From Desulfobacteraceae bacterium (GTDB taxonomy: Bacteria; Desulfobacterota; Desulfobacteria; Desulfobacterales; JAUWMJ01): a DNA stretch of 17,099 nt. The stretch covers positions 1-17,099 of the forward strand of contig JAUWOH010000017.1 in the NCBI GenBank assembly GCA_030612225.1, given 5' to 3'. This document shows positions 1 through 7,050 of this stretch, piece after piece (the stretch's first letter is position 1; every line of letters begins with the position of its first letter). The notes beneath the pieces are model-generated. The model was not told the origin of the DNA, made no database searches, and worked only from the letters and a program-made list of their open reading frames with translations. Position numbers and translations under genes: made by a program.

Positions 1-527
1 TGACCTTCCTGCCACAAAAACTCACTGGTCCTTAAAAACAAGCGGGTTCTCATCTCCCACCTCACCACAGTTGCCCACTGGTTGATCAGCACCGGAAGGT
101 CTCGGTAACTGCCGATCCACTTTGAAAATGAATCTCCAATAATTGTTTCGGAAGTAGGACGGACAACCAGGGGTTCCGTGAACCGGCCTGCGGGTTGAAG
201 ACCGCCATCTGCACCTTTTTCAAGTCTGTGATGCGTTACTACAGCGCACTCCTTTGCAAAACCCTCTACATGCTCAGCTTCTTTCTCAAGAAAGCTTAGT
301 GGAATAAACAAAGGGAAATATGCATTTTTTACTCCTGTTGATTTAAACATGTCATCCATAGCATGCATGATGTTATCCCAAATAGCATAGCCCCAGGGTT
401 TAATTACCATACAGCCCCTGACCGGCGAGTTTTCCGCAAGGTCAGCAGCCTTGATTACCTGCTGATACCATTTAGAGTAGTCTTCTGTCCGTGTAGGCAC
501 AATTGCTGTTTTAGTCTGCTTTGTCAT
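1..527 (-). CDS. proS: Proline-tRNA ligase, N-terminal part (cut by window edge)
   Basis: This gene charges tRNA-Pro with proline in the cytoplasm. The first 175 codons are visible from the ATG at 527; the rest lies beyond position 1. The N-terminus (MTKQTKTAIVPTRTEDYSKW), a PWGYAIWDNI stretch near residue 44, EPLVVRPTSETII near 117 and the class II motif 2 stretch VVRWEMRTRLFLRTSEF just before the edge match the short, archaeal/eukaryotic-like ProRS rather than the longer E. coli type with its inserted editing domain. The last visible codons read EFLWQEG, where the family continues with H. An AAAGGAAT ribosome site precedes the ATG. The gene is 433 bp downstream of holA and probably has its own promoter. 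Oddity: codons for the GGLQPAGR loop (185-206) closely resemble an intergenic hairpin unit of this window. The family call is firm; the ProRS subtype is a judgement from the N-terminus only. Confidence 0.93.
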   Translation of the reverse strand, partial: MTKQTKTAIVPTRTEDYSKWYQQVIKAADLAENSPVRGCMVIKPWGYAIWDNIMHAMDDMFKSTGVKNAYFPLFIPLSFLEKEAEHVEGFAKECAVVTHHRLEKGADGGLQPAGRFTEPLVVRPTSETIIGDSFSKWIGSYRDLPVLINQWATVVRWEMRTRLFLRTSEFLWQEG

Positions 528-555
528 AATATTCCTTTCTCAACTTACTGCTTAG

Positions 556-584
556 TACGTATATTTTTAATACGATTACGTATA
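556..584. promoter_or_regulatory. Paired TACGTATA sites upstream of proS
   Basis: TACGTATA occurs at 556-563 and again at 577-584, a 21 bp spacing (two helical turns), in an AT-rich stretch 28-57 bp upstream of the proS ATG. Each site contains the palindrome TACGTA. The spacing and position would suit a dimeric regulator or a promoter region. No convincing -35/-10 pair could be fixed, so this is a weak call. Confidence 0.22.
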
Positions 585-634
585 ATATTTTATTTTCACC
601 GCAGAGTCGCAAAGCACGCAAAGAATCATTTTTT

Positions 635-693
635 TTATTGCTTTCCGCTGAGCCCCGCTAACTGAAGCGGGATAAAAGGGCGGAAAGCAATAA
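635..693. repeat. Nested hairpin, 14 bp outer stem
   Basis: The arm TTATTGCTTTCCGC at 635-648 is perfectly complementary to 680-693. Inside it CCCGCT (654-659) pairs with AGCGGG (666-671) around a 6-base loop. The structure lies between the holA stop and the proS start. On neither strand is it followed by a T run, so it is not a canonical intrinsic terminator. A sequence of the kind CACCGCAGAGTCGCAAAG just before it (599-616) resembles a dispersed repeat type often met in related genomes (general impression, not tested). Confidence 0.55.
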
Positions 694-765
694 GGAATTC
701 ATTCCTACGGGAAAAAATAGTTTGATATAAAAACATATAATTGTAGCAATATAAACGCTGATTGA

Positions 766-800
766 TTTTCCTTTGCCGTCCTCTCAACGGCAAAGGAAAA
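766..800. repeat. Perfect 14 bp inverted repeat, 7-base loop
   Basis: TTTTCCTTTGCCGT (766-779) pairs exactly with ACGGCAAAGGAAAA (787-800), leaving the loop 780-786. It sits about 160 bp downstream of the holA stop. Read in the holA direction the stem is followed by ATCAATC rather than a T run, so an intrinsic terminator is possible only in a non-canonical form. Confidence 0.55.
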
Positions 801-828
801 AACTTTTAACTCTGCGCCCTCAGCGTCT

Positions 829-912
829 TGAGCGACTTGTCGGGGCGTCTTGTCGGGTCGTAGCTTGAAAAGCGAAGCCTGAAACTTGCAGAGCGAAGCC
901 CGAAGCGGGCGG
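829..912. repeat. Hairpin-cassette repeat cluster (copy 1)
   Basis: The segment contains two CTTGTCGGG steps about 16 bp apart, a GTAGCTTGAAAAGCGAAGCC stretch and a terminal hairpin GCCCG-aag-CGGGC (898-910). The linker CTTGCAGAGCG at 885-895 recurs at 2475-2485 in the larger array between holA and lgt, and the CTTGAAAAGC/GCCTGA part recurs near 17034-17052. This indicates one dispersed family. The open frame over this stretch (705-932, minus) is made of repeat sequence and is not called as a gene. Together with the two hairpins above, this is what the 433 bp proS-holA gap holds. Confidence 0.5.
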
Positions 913-960
913 TAAAAGAAAGCTATATACAATATGTTGTCGAATTAACGAATTAGAGCA

Positions 961-2442
961 CTAAGTTCCTGTCATGCATATTTTAATAAGGGCGTCTTCC
1001 AATACAAGCTTCGGATTCTGTCCTGTTTTTTTGAGTCTTAAATCAGCTTCACTCAGGCATTCAAGAGCAAAAATGAGTTCATTCTTTGTGAATTTGTCAG
1101 ACTTTTGCAGCATCATAAAAACAGGATAGGTATTTTTTGGGTTTTTTGCAATAATAAGATCTGTGGAAGCTTTGCTTTTTTTCTTCTTTTTTCTCCCTTT
1201 TTTTTGATTTTCATCATCCTTATCCATCTCTTCTGAAAGCATATTTTCCCAATCATCCATATGCTTTAAAAAAGCTCTGTCATGCTCAATTATTTCAGGC
1301 ATGACGTTGCTTTGAAAATGATTATACCGGCAGCCTGCAAACCAAACACTGCCCCTCGAACTTTCAGTAAAATCCTTGATAATAAGAAGCTTTCTAACCT
1401 GGTTAACTATTGCAGCAAGAAGTTGAAGTGGATGGTCTATTTCGCCACCGGTAAGGAGGGAATTCAGGTAAAAAAGGGCCCTTTCAATATTTTTATCGGT
1501 TACTGCATTTGTAAATTCATATATTGGATCTTTTTTTGTTCGTTTTAAAACATACTCCACGTCCTTTGTTGTTATATTTTTCCGCTCCCCAACATAGCTG
1601 ATAAGTTTATCCATATTGCTTGAAAAGGTGCGCAGGTCAAAACCGGTCATCTTATACATGGCCATATATGCGCTCTGGCCCATTGTCTTGTCGTTTTGTG
1701 TGAGAATGGACTTCATCTTTTCATTCAGAACCTCTTCCTGGACTATTTTGTCAGCTCTTCGATCTCCTTTTGGCACAAAACAGTCAATTATCATCCCGTT
1801 TTTTTCAATGCTTTTGTAAAGACTTTTCCTCTTATCCACAAAATCCGTTGTAATAATAAGATGGTTTCCTTTTGGAAATCCTTTCTCAATAGCTTCCTGC
1901 AACTTTTTGCCTTTATCCTGACCGGAAGGCACAGACAGGCTATTCTCAAGGCAGTAATCGATGATTTCATCAAACCATTTTTCGTCGCTGAATTTGTTTG
2001 TAAATATTTTAAACGTTTTACTTCTGTTTGTTTTATCCACGTCTTCAAAGGAAAGATTTAAAAGCCCTAAAAGGCTTAAAAGATGTTTTGAAGCTTTTTT
2101 AATATCGTTTTTATCATATTCCTCTTTTGCTTTTTCCAGTATCCTTTCTTCATCCTGCTTTGAATAGAAGATCCTGGAGTCAATGATAGATACAACCTTC
2201 ATACCGGACAAAAGAGAAAATGTATTTACCCGCGCTATCACCTCATGAATGTCTTCAGTCGATCCTTCAAACGGATCATAGTTAAGACTACGCCCTGCAC
2301 CTGGAACCATGACATCTAAAAGCTTTTCAAATGCTTCTTTGTAGAGAAGTTCTTCTCCATAAATCAGAACCACAGGGGCAAACTGATCCTCTTTTTTATC
2401 TTTTATATATTTTTCGAGTTCTTTGTAATTTATTATTGGCAT
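961..2442 (-). CDS. holA: DNA polymerase III delta subunit, long form
   Basis: The delta subunit opens the sliding clamp as part of the clamp loader. The 493-residue product starts MPIINYKELEKYI, has PVVLIYGEELLYKEAF near residue 23, the HPLQLLAAIVNQVRKLLIIKD helix around 340-360 and the typical end of delta (CLSEADLRLKKTGQNPKLVLED). It is about 150 residues longer than the common ~340 residues. The excess appears as a charged stretch around 95-185 and a lysine-rich, low-complexity linker near 410-425 (KKGRKKKKKSK). The frame is uninterrupted and both ends look genuine, so insertion or lineage-specific expansion is more likely than an error. The ATG at 2442 is the first good start; its ribosome site is weak (AAAGAG, far upstream). 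It stands alone between two repeat-filled gaps. Confidence 0.9.
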   Translation of the reverse strand: MPIINYKELEKYIKDKKEDQFAPVVLIYGEELLYKEAFEKLLDVMVPGAGRSLNYDPFEGSTEDIHEVIARVNTFSLLSGMKVVSIIDSRIFYSKQDEERILEKAKEEYDKNDIKKASKHLLSLLGLLNLSFEDVDKTNRSKTFKIFTNKFSDEKWFDEIIDYCLENSLSVPSGQDKGKKLQEAIEKGFPKGNHLIITTDFVDKRKSLYKSIEKNGMIIDCFVPKGDRRADKIVQEEVLNEKMKSILTQNDKTMGQSAYMAMYKMTGFDLRTFSSNMDKLISYVGERKNITTKDVEYVLKRTKKDPIYEFTNAVTDKNIERALFYLNSLLTGGEIDHPLQLLAAIVNQVRKLLIIKDFTESSRGSVWFAGCRYNHFQSNVMPEIIEHDRAFLKHMDDWENMLSEEMDKDDENQKKGRKKKKKSKASTDLIIAKNPKNTYPVFMMLQKSDKFTKNELIFALECLSEADLRLKKTGQNPKLVLEDALIKICMTGT

Positions 2443-2460
2443 TGGTTAACAACTCTTTTT

Positions 2461-2570
2461 GAGCGGCCTTCGGCCTTGCAGAGCGTCCCTACGGGACTTG
2501 AAGACCGCCCTGGATAGGGCTTGAAGACCATCCCTGCAGGACTTAAGGAGCGGACTAAAGTCCTTGAAGT
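2461..2570. repeat. Tandem array of five miniature hairpins with different stems
   Basis: Five units of 20-23 bp follow one another, each a short palindrome plus a linker close to CTTGAAGANCG. The stems are GGCC/GGCC (2465-2475), GTCCC/GGGAC (2485-2497), GCCCT/AGGGC (2507-2520), an imperfect TCC/GGA containing CCTGCAGG (2531-2541) and GGACT/AGTCC (2552-2563). The linkers are conserved while stem bases change on both sides together, so hairpin shape seems to be what is kept. It fills the gap between lgt and holA, which are transcribed through it. Confidence 0.75.
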
Positions 2571-2583
2571 TAAAATCTTAATC

Positions 2584-2663
2584 CTCAAACGTAGTGCTCC
2601 TAAAGCGTAGCGCTCTTCAAGCGAAGCGCTCATTAAACGTAGCGCTCATCAAACGAAGTGCTC
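2584..2663. repeat. Tandem array: five exact-length 16 bp units
   Basis: Units start at 2584, 2600, 2616, 2632 and 2648, all exactly 16 bp, with consensus NTYAARCGWAGYGCTC. Substitutions are confined mainly to R, W and Y positions. Most units carry the small palindrome AGCGCT and can form AGCG/CGCT stems. The array ends two bases from the lgt stop codon (2666-2668). A 16 bp period is incompatible with a constant reading frame, so the short frame here (2433-2633, minus) is not treated as a gene. Confidence 0.75.
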
Positions 2664-2665
2664 AT

Positions 2666-3433
2666 TTAGTCCTTTTCCGGTGATCTTCTAAGCAGCATAA
2701 TCATTACAGCAGCAACCATCGCCAATGCTGCGCCGACTGTTTGTGAAACAGACAAAGCCCCGGAGATAGAGTAGCCCTGAATGTCACCGCGAAATGTTTC
2801 AATGATTGCAAAGGTTACCCCATAAAGCAAAACGTAAATCCAGAATAACTGGCCGTCAAATTTCTTGTATCTACGAACAAAAAGCAAAACACAATAGATT
2901 ATAAGATAATTTAAAGAAAAATAAAGCTGCACAGGATGGAGAGGAATGCCGATGGGGGCGAGGGATTCAGGATGCATGAAGGTAACGGCCCAGGGAAAAT
3001 CGCTGGCTCTGCCATAACAGCAGCCCGCAAAAAAACATCCGAGCATTCCAAGGAACTGGCCGACAGCAATAGACGGGGCCATAATGTCAGCAGTTTTCCA
3101 AAGGGGCATCGCTGTTGATTTCATATAGATAAGCCCTGTAATCAAGGCTGCTATAAACCCTCCGTAAAAATAAAGCCCTCCATTTTGTATCCTTATTATT
3201 TCCAAAGGATCCTGAAAAAATATACCGGGGTTTGCAGCAACATAAAATAAACGTGACCCAACAATAGCTGCGACCAGCAAATAAAAACAGAGATCCATGA
3301 TCTTTTCCGGATCTTCTCCTGTCCTTTTGGCCTCTCTCCTTGCAAGCAATATCCCTGATATCAATCCTATCGCTATGAAAAAGCTGAAGCTGCATACAGT
3401 AAGTTTTCCAATTTTAAAAAGGATTGGGAGCAT
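2666..3433 (-). CDS. lgt: Phosphatidylglycerol-prolipoprotein diacylglyceryl transferase
   Basis: Lgt moves diacylglycerol from phosphatidylglycerol to the lipobox cysteine of prolipoproteins in the inner membrane, the step before LspA. The ~255-residue product is hydrophobic with about seven membrane segments. It shows ARREAKRTGEDPEKIMDLC, IQNGGLYFYGGFIAA (the E. coli HGG histidine is a tyrosine here), GCFFAGCCYGR in place of the classical GNFINGE signature, and the conserved HPVQLYFSL. This is the divergent but common GCCYGR variant. The start is uncertain: ATG at 3433 is used here, but TTG at 3442 is in frame and neither has a well-spaced ribosome site. The 5' end touches the end of a repeat element (3434-3711), so the original leader may have been replaced. 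It lies downstream of ileS-lspA in the same direction. Confidence 0.88.
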   Translation of the reverse strand: MLPILFKIGKLTVCSFSFFIAIGLISGILLARREAKRTGEDPEKIMDLCFYLLVAAIVGSRLFYVAANPGIFFQDPLEIIRIQNGGLYFYGGFIAALITGLIYMKSTAMPLWKTADIMAPSIAVGQFLGMLGCFFAGCCYGRASDFPWAVTFMHPESLAPIGIPLHPVQLYFSLNYLIIYCVLLFVRRYKKFDGQLFWIYVLLYGVTFAIIETFRGDIQGYSISGALSVSQTVGAALAMVAAVMIMLLRRSPEKD

Positions 3434-3711
3434 TTTATTCAATTTTTAAAACCACGTCCTTTGGGCGTGTTCAGAGATAATTGGCTTTTCCTGGGTAAAT
3501 AAGAGTGTCTAAAGTGAGCTAAAGTGTCTAAAGTGCCTAAAGTTGTGGTGTCGCTTAGCTCCATCTTTTTATAAAAATAAAACAGACAGAATTCCGTAAC
3601 TTTAGTCACTTTAGCTCACTTTAGACACTTTAGTCACTTTTAACCTGGAGTATCTTACAGCCCATTCGAGGTGCAAATCAATGTCACGTCCTTTAGGCGT
3701 GGATTCTTTAC
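3434..3711. mobile_element. Non-autonomous fold-back element, copy A
   Basis: This ~280 bp element shares both outer flanks with copy B at 7051-7320. Shared left flank: TTTATTCAATTTT followed by CAGAGATAATT (3472-3482). Shared right flank: TTTAACCTGG (3638-3647) and a final ATTCTTTAC. Near each end is a hairpin-like CACGTCCTTTRGGCGTG (3453-3469 and 3685-3701), both in the same orientation. It holds no gene and fills the lspA-lgt gap. Short hairpins in direct orientation at both ends recall IS200/IS605-derived non-autonomous elements, but no transposase is present, so that origin is only a suggestion. Confidence 0.6.
3504..3640. repeat. Inverted ACTTTAGNC arrays around a 53 bp core (copy A)
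   Basis: The left arm 3504-3544 consists of CTAAAGTG units and the right arm 3598-3640 of the complementary ACTTTAGNC units, about four units per arm at 9-10 bp spacing. The enclosed core 3545-3597 begins GTGGTGTCGCTTAGC and ends CAGAATTCCGT. Compared with copy B the core is reverse-complemented, while the arms keep their own flank-specific variants. The structure could form a long stem in RNA or DNA between lspA and lgt. Confidence 0.75.
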
Positions 3712-3722
3712 TCGCTCTCGAT

Positions 3723-4214
3723 CTACTCGGGCAGTTTTTTAAATAGAAGGTGAAAAATAAAAGCAGCAATTCCTATGGATATGGCGCTGTCCGCAATATT
3801 AAAAGCAGGCCAGTGCAAATCGCCAATGTAGATATCAAGAAAATCGACTACTTTTCCAAAACGTATTCTGTCAATCAGGTTTCCGATGGCGCCCCCGAAA
3901 ATCATGGCAAAAGCAGAGGCAAGCCACGGGTGTGTCTTTGGTGTGTTTTTATAAAACCAGAAAATCAACCCTACAGCCAGTGATGAAATCAAAAGAAAAA
4001 CTATGGTTCGCAAATTCGAACTTTGATTTGCCAGGAACCCAAAGGCGCCCCCTGGATTTTGAATATGAGTGATGTTGAAAAAGCCAGGTATAACCGGCAC
4101 TGAATGATAAAGAGGCATTGATTTTAAAATCAATGCCTTTGTTATCTGGTCAGCGATCACAATTACTCCGCCAACACCGGCAAGTCTCATATATTTGCTG
4201 TTAAATATTTTCAT
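3723..4214 (-). CDS. lspA: Lipoprotein signal peptidase (signal peptidase II)
   Basis: LspA cleaves the signal peptide of diacylglyceryl-modified prolipoproteins in the inner membrane. The 163-residue product has the usual length and four hydrophobic segments. Family motifs seen are ADQITKALI, NPGGAFGF, GNLIDRIRFGKVVDFLD and FNIADSAISIG; the aspartates of GNLIDR and NIADS are the catalytic pair. The start is set at ATG 4214 because it overlaps the ileS stop as ATGA, has AGGAAGAA 8-9 bases upstream, and gives the expected N-terminus MKIFNSKYMRLAG. A longer frame up to 4265 would add 17 residues (RPVPAGVG...) from inside ileS and is unlikely. The ileS-lspA pair is a classic arrangement. Lgt acts in the same pathway but is separated by the fold-back element. 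Confidence 0.94.
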   Translation of the reverse strand: MKIFNSKYMRLAGVGGVIVIADQITKALILKSMPLYHSVPVIPGFFNITHIQNPGGAFGFLANQSSNLRTIVFLLISSLAVGLIFWFYKNTPKTHPWLASAFAMIFGGAIGNLIDRIRFGKVVDFLDIYIGDLHWPAFNIADSAISIGIAAFIFHLLFKKLPE

Positions 4215-7024
4215 ACAGGTTCTTCCTGCGCTATAAGATCCAACGCCTGCCGGCACCGGTCGCAAATTGCTGGATGATCCGAATTTGTCCCAACCGAAGG
4301 TTCATGCATCCAGCATCGTTCGCACTTATCACCTTCAGCAACCTCGACCTTAACTGACAAACCTTTTATATCGCTGCTCTCGTATGCGTCAGTAAGCCTT
4401 TCGCCGTCAAGCAGAGATGCTTTAGAAACAATGAATATAGACTTTAAATCATCTACATACGGGTGCAGCGTGTCATGAAGCTTTTTTATGCATGAAATTG
4501 TAACAGCAGCATCAAGGGGGTGCCCGATAAGTTTTTTAGCCCGGGCTTCTTCGAGAGCCTTTGTCACCTCTGAGCGAATTTCAAGCAAACGTCCCCAGTT
4601 TCCTGCCAGATTTTCGTCTTTCATGCTTTCGTTTACTTCAGGCAAGGATGCCAGGTGAACGCTCGTCTCTTTTTCCGTTTGTTCCGGCATAAAACTCCAG
4701 ATCTCTTCTGCTGTGAATGACAGTATCGGCGCCATCAGCCGCACCATTGAGTCAAGCATACTGTACATAACGGTCTGAGCACTTCTTCTTTCTTTTGATT
4801 TAGGCGGCGAAGTGTACAACCTGTCTTTTAGAATATCTAAATAAAATGCAGAAAGATCAAGGGTACAATAATTGTAAAGCGCATGGTAAACCAGGTGAAA
4901 TTCGTATGTATTATAAGCTTTCCGGGTTTTTTCTATGAGTTCGGAAAGCCTGTGCATAGCAAATTTGTCTATGTCCGGCATCGATTCATACGAAACCAAA
5001 TCTTTTGGGGGATTAAAATCAGACAAGTTGCCCATCAGGAACCTGCAAGTATTTCTTATCCTTCGATAGGCATCGCTGAGTTGCTTTAAAAATTTTTCGG
5101 AAATGCGGATATCATCCCTGTAATCAGATGCGGAAACCCAAAGACGTAATATCTCCGCCCCGTATTTATCTATAACCTCGCTTGGAGCCACGATATTGCC
5201 TATAGACTTGGACATCTTCTTTCCTTGTGCATCAACAACATATCCATGGGTTAACACAGCGTTATAAGGTGCGGCTCCCCTTGTTCCTACAGCGGTTAGA
5301 ATCGAACTGTGGAACCACCCCCTGTGCTGGTCGGTCCCTTCCAGGTAAAGATCGGCAGGCCATTTTAGATAAGAACGCTGCTCAAGTACTGCTGCATGAC
5401 TCACACCGGAATCGAACCATACATCCAGAATATCGGTCTCCTTAACAAAGGATGTATTTCCGCATTTTTCGCACACCGCTCCACTGGGCAGAAATTCATC
5501 CGCATCCTTTTCAAACCAGATATCCGCACCGTGCTTTTCAAATGCAGTGCAAACACTATCGATTATTTCCTGGTTGATATACAGTGCTTCGCACTTATCA
5601 CAATAAAATACGGTTATGGGGACGCCCCAGGCCCGCTGCCTGGATACACACCAGTCCGGACGATTTTCGATCATGCTGTATATTCTTTCCTTGCCCCAGT
5701 GGGGAATCCATTCAACTCTGTCGATCTCTTCAAGGGTTTTCTTCCTCAAACCTGTCTTGTCCATGGAGATAAACCATTGGGGCGTAGCACGAAAAATAAC
5801 CGGCTCTTTACATCGCCAGCAATGAGGATATGAATGTTCTATTGTTTCTTCCGCAAGGAGTGTGCCGGTTTCCTGTAGTTTGGCATTAACATTTTTATTT
5901 GCATCAAAGACAAACTGTCCACTGAAAAATTCTACATCCTGTGTAAAACATCCTTTGTCGTCTATTGGAGAATAGACATCAATATCATACTGTAAGCTTA
6001 CTTCGTAATCTTCGCGGCCATGTCCCGGGGCTGTATGGACACAACCTGTGCCGGCTTCCAGTGTAACATGATCGGCTAAAATCAAAATCGATTCCCTGTT
6101 ATAAAGAGGGTGCATGCATTTTTTTCGTTCAAGCATTTTCGGATCAATATCCGCAAGAATTTTATAGTCGGCAATGCCAAAAGTGCGCATACAGCTTTCC
6201 ACAAGTTCTTCGGCCATGATCAAAACTTCGTTATTGCCGACATCAACTGCAACATATTCAAAATCAGGATGAAAGGCTATGGCCATGTTCGCCGGGATAG
6301 TCCAGGGTGTTGTCGTCCAGATCACAACAAAAACTTTTTTATCCAAGACTTCTTTTACTTCACTGCTGATGTCATCTTTTAGGAAAAACTTTACAAAAAT
6401 CGACGGTGATGTCTCATCGTGATATTCTACTTCTGCTTCCGCCAGAGCAGTCTGACATGTAGAACACCAATATATAGGCTTTTTACTCCTGAAAAGACTT
6501 CCGTTGAGTGCAAACTTTCCGCACTCCCTTGCAATTGTAGCTTCGTAAGCATAGTTCATGGTTAAATATGGATTTTCCCATTCACCCATTACACCAAGCC
6601 TTTTAAACTCTTCCCTCTGAATGTCTATATATTTTTCCGCATATGACCTGCACAGCTTTCTGACCTGGGCCATTGAAAGATCTTTCTTTTTAGCTCCAAG
6701 CTCTTTTTCCACGTTATGCTCAATGGGAAGACCATGACAGTCCCACCCCGGCACGTAAACCGCATCAAAACCCATCATCTGCCGCGATCGGACTATAATA
6801 TCTTTTAATATTTTGTTTAAAGCCGTACCGATATGTATAACACCGTTTGCATATGGCGGACCGTCATGAAGAATAAAAAGTTCGCTCCCCTTTGAAGCAT
6901 TTCTTATCTTCTCATACAAACGGCTTTCTTCCCAGTATTTTAATTGCTCCGGCTCACGCTTCGCCAGATTTGCCTTCATCGGAAACTTTGTCGCCGGAAG
7001 GTTGAGTGTCTTCTTGTAATCCAT
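4211..7024 (-). CDS. ileS: Isoleucine-tRNA ligase
   Basis: IleRS charges tRNA-Ile and edits misactivated valine. The 937-residue protein has the usual bacterial length. The HIGH-type motif is PPYANGVIHIGTALNK (HIGT at 64-67). The editing domain shows VIWTTTPWTIPANMAIAF near 235-250 and GTGCVHTAPGHGREDYEV after it. KMSKS is at 603-607 within GKKMSKSIGN. A zinc site CERCW...CDRC closes the C-terminus. A strong GGAGG lies 5 bases before the ATG at 7024. The stop overlaps the lspA start (ATGA), so the two are translationally coupled. Upstream it is separated from rfbA by repeat copy B, so its promoter is either inside that element or upstream of rfbA; no clear promoter was found. Confidence 0.97.
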   Translation of the reverse strand: MDYKKTLNLPATKFPMKANLAKREPEQLKYWEESRLYEKIRNASKGSELFILHDGPPYANGVIHIGTALNKILKDIIVRSRQMMGFDAVYVPGWDCHGLPIEHNVEKELGAKKKDLSMAQVRKLCRSYAEKYIDIQREEFKRLGVMGEWENPYLTMNYAYEATIARECGKFALNGSLFRSKKPIYWCSTCQTALAEAEVEYHDETSPSIFVKFFLKDDISSEVKEVLDKKVFVVIWTTTPWTIPANMAIAFHPDFEYVAVDVGNNEVLIMAEELVESCMRTFGIADYKILADIDPKMLERKKCMHPLYNRESILILADHVTLEAGTGCVHTAPGHGREDYEVSLQYDIDVYSPIDDKGCFTQDVEFFSGQFVFDANKNVNAKLQETGTLLAEETIEHSYPHCWRCKEPVIFRATPQWFISMDKTGLRKKTLEEIDRVEWIPHWGKERIYSMIENRPDWCVSRQRAWGVPITVFYCDKCEALYINQEIIDSVCTAFEKHGADIWFEKDADEFLPSGAVCEKCGNTSFVKETDILDVWFDSGVSHAAVLEQRSYLKWPADLYLEGTDQHRGWFHSSILTAVGTRGAAPYNAVLTHGYVVDAQGKKMSKSIGNIVAPSEVIDKYGAEILRLWVSASDYRDDIRISEKFLKQLSDAYRRIRNTCRFLMGNLSDFNPPKDLVSYESMPDIDKFAMHRLSELIEKTRKAYNTYEFHLVYHALYNYCTLDLSAFYLDILKDRLYTSPPKSKERRSAQTVMYSMLDSMVRLMAPILSFTAEEIWSFMPEQTEKETSVHLASLPEVNESMKDENLAGNWGRLLEIRSEVTKALEEARAKKLIGHPLDAAVTISCIKKLHDTLHPYVDDLKSIFIVSKASLLDGERLTDAYESSDIKGLSVKVEVAEGDKCERCWMHEPSVGTNSDHPAICDRCRQALDLIAQEEPV

Positions 7025-7050
7025 TTAATCCTCCATAATTCATCAATCTT

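Noticed and set aside
363..665. 100-residue frame on the plus strand
   Set aside because: It lies antisense to proS and runs into a hairpin repeat; the opposite strand is clearly proS.
766..800. Rho-independent terminator for holA
   Set aside because: The stem is perfect but no T run follows it in the holA direction.
705..932. 75-residue frame on the minus strand between proS and holA
   Set aside because: It is composed of hairpin and cassette repeat sequence, has no ribosome site and resembles no family.
2433..2633. 66-residue frame on the minus strand between lgt and holA
   Set aside because: It translates the 16 bp and 22 bp repeat arrays, whose periods do not keep a frame, and overlaps the holA start.
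2461..2663. Possible CRISPR array
   Set aside because: Units are only 16-23 bp with no unique spacers of 30 bp or more; the variable parts are palindromes. No cas gene is present.
4215..4265. 17-residue N-terminal extension of LspA
   Set aside because: It would lie inside ileS; the ATGA overlap at 4211-4214 with an upstream AGGA is the natural start.
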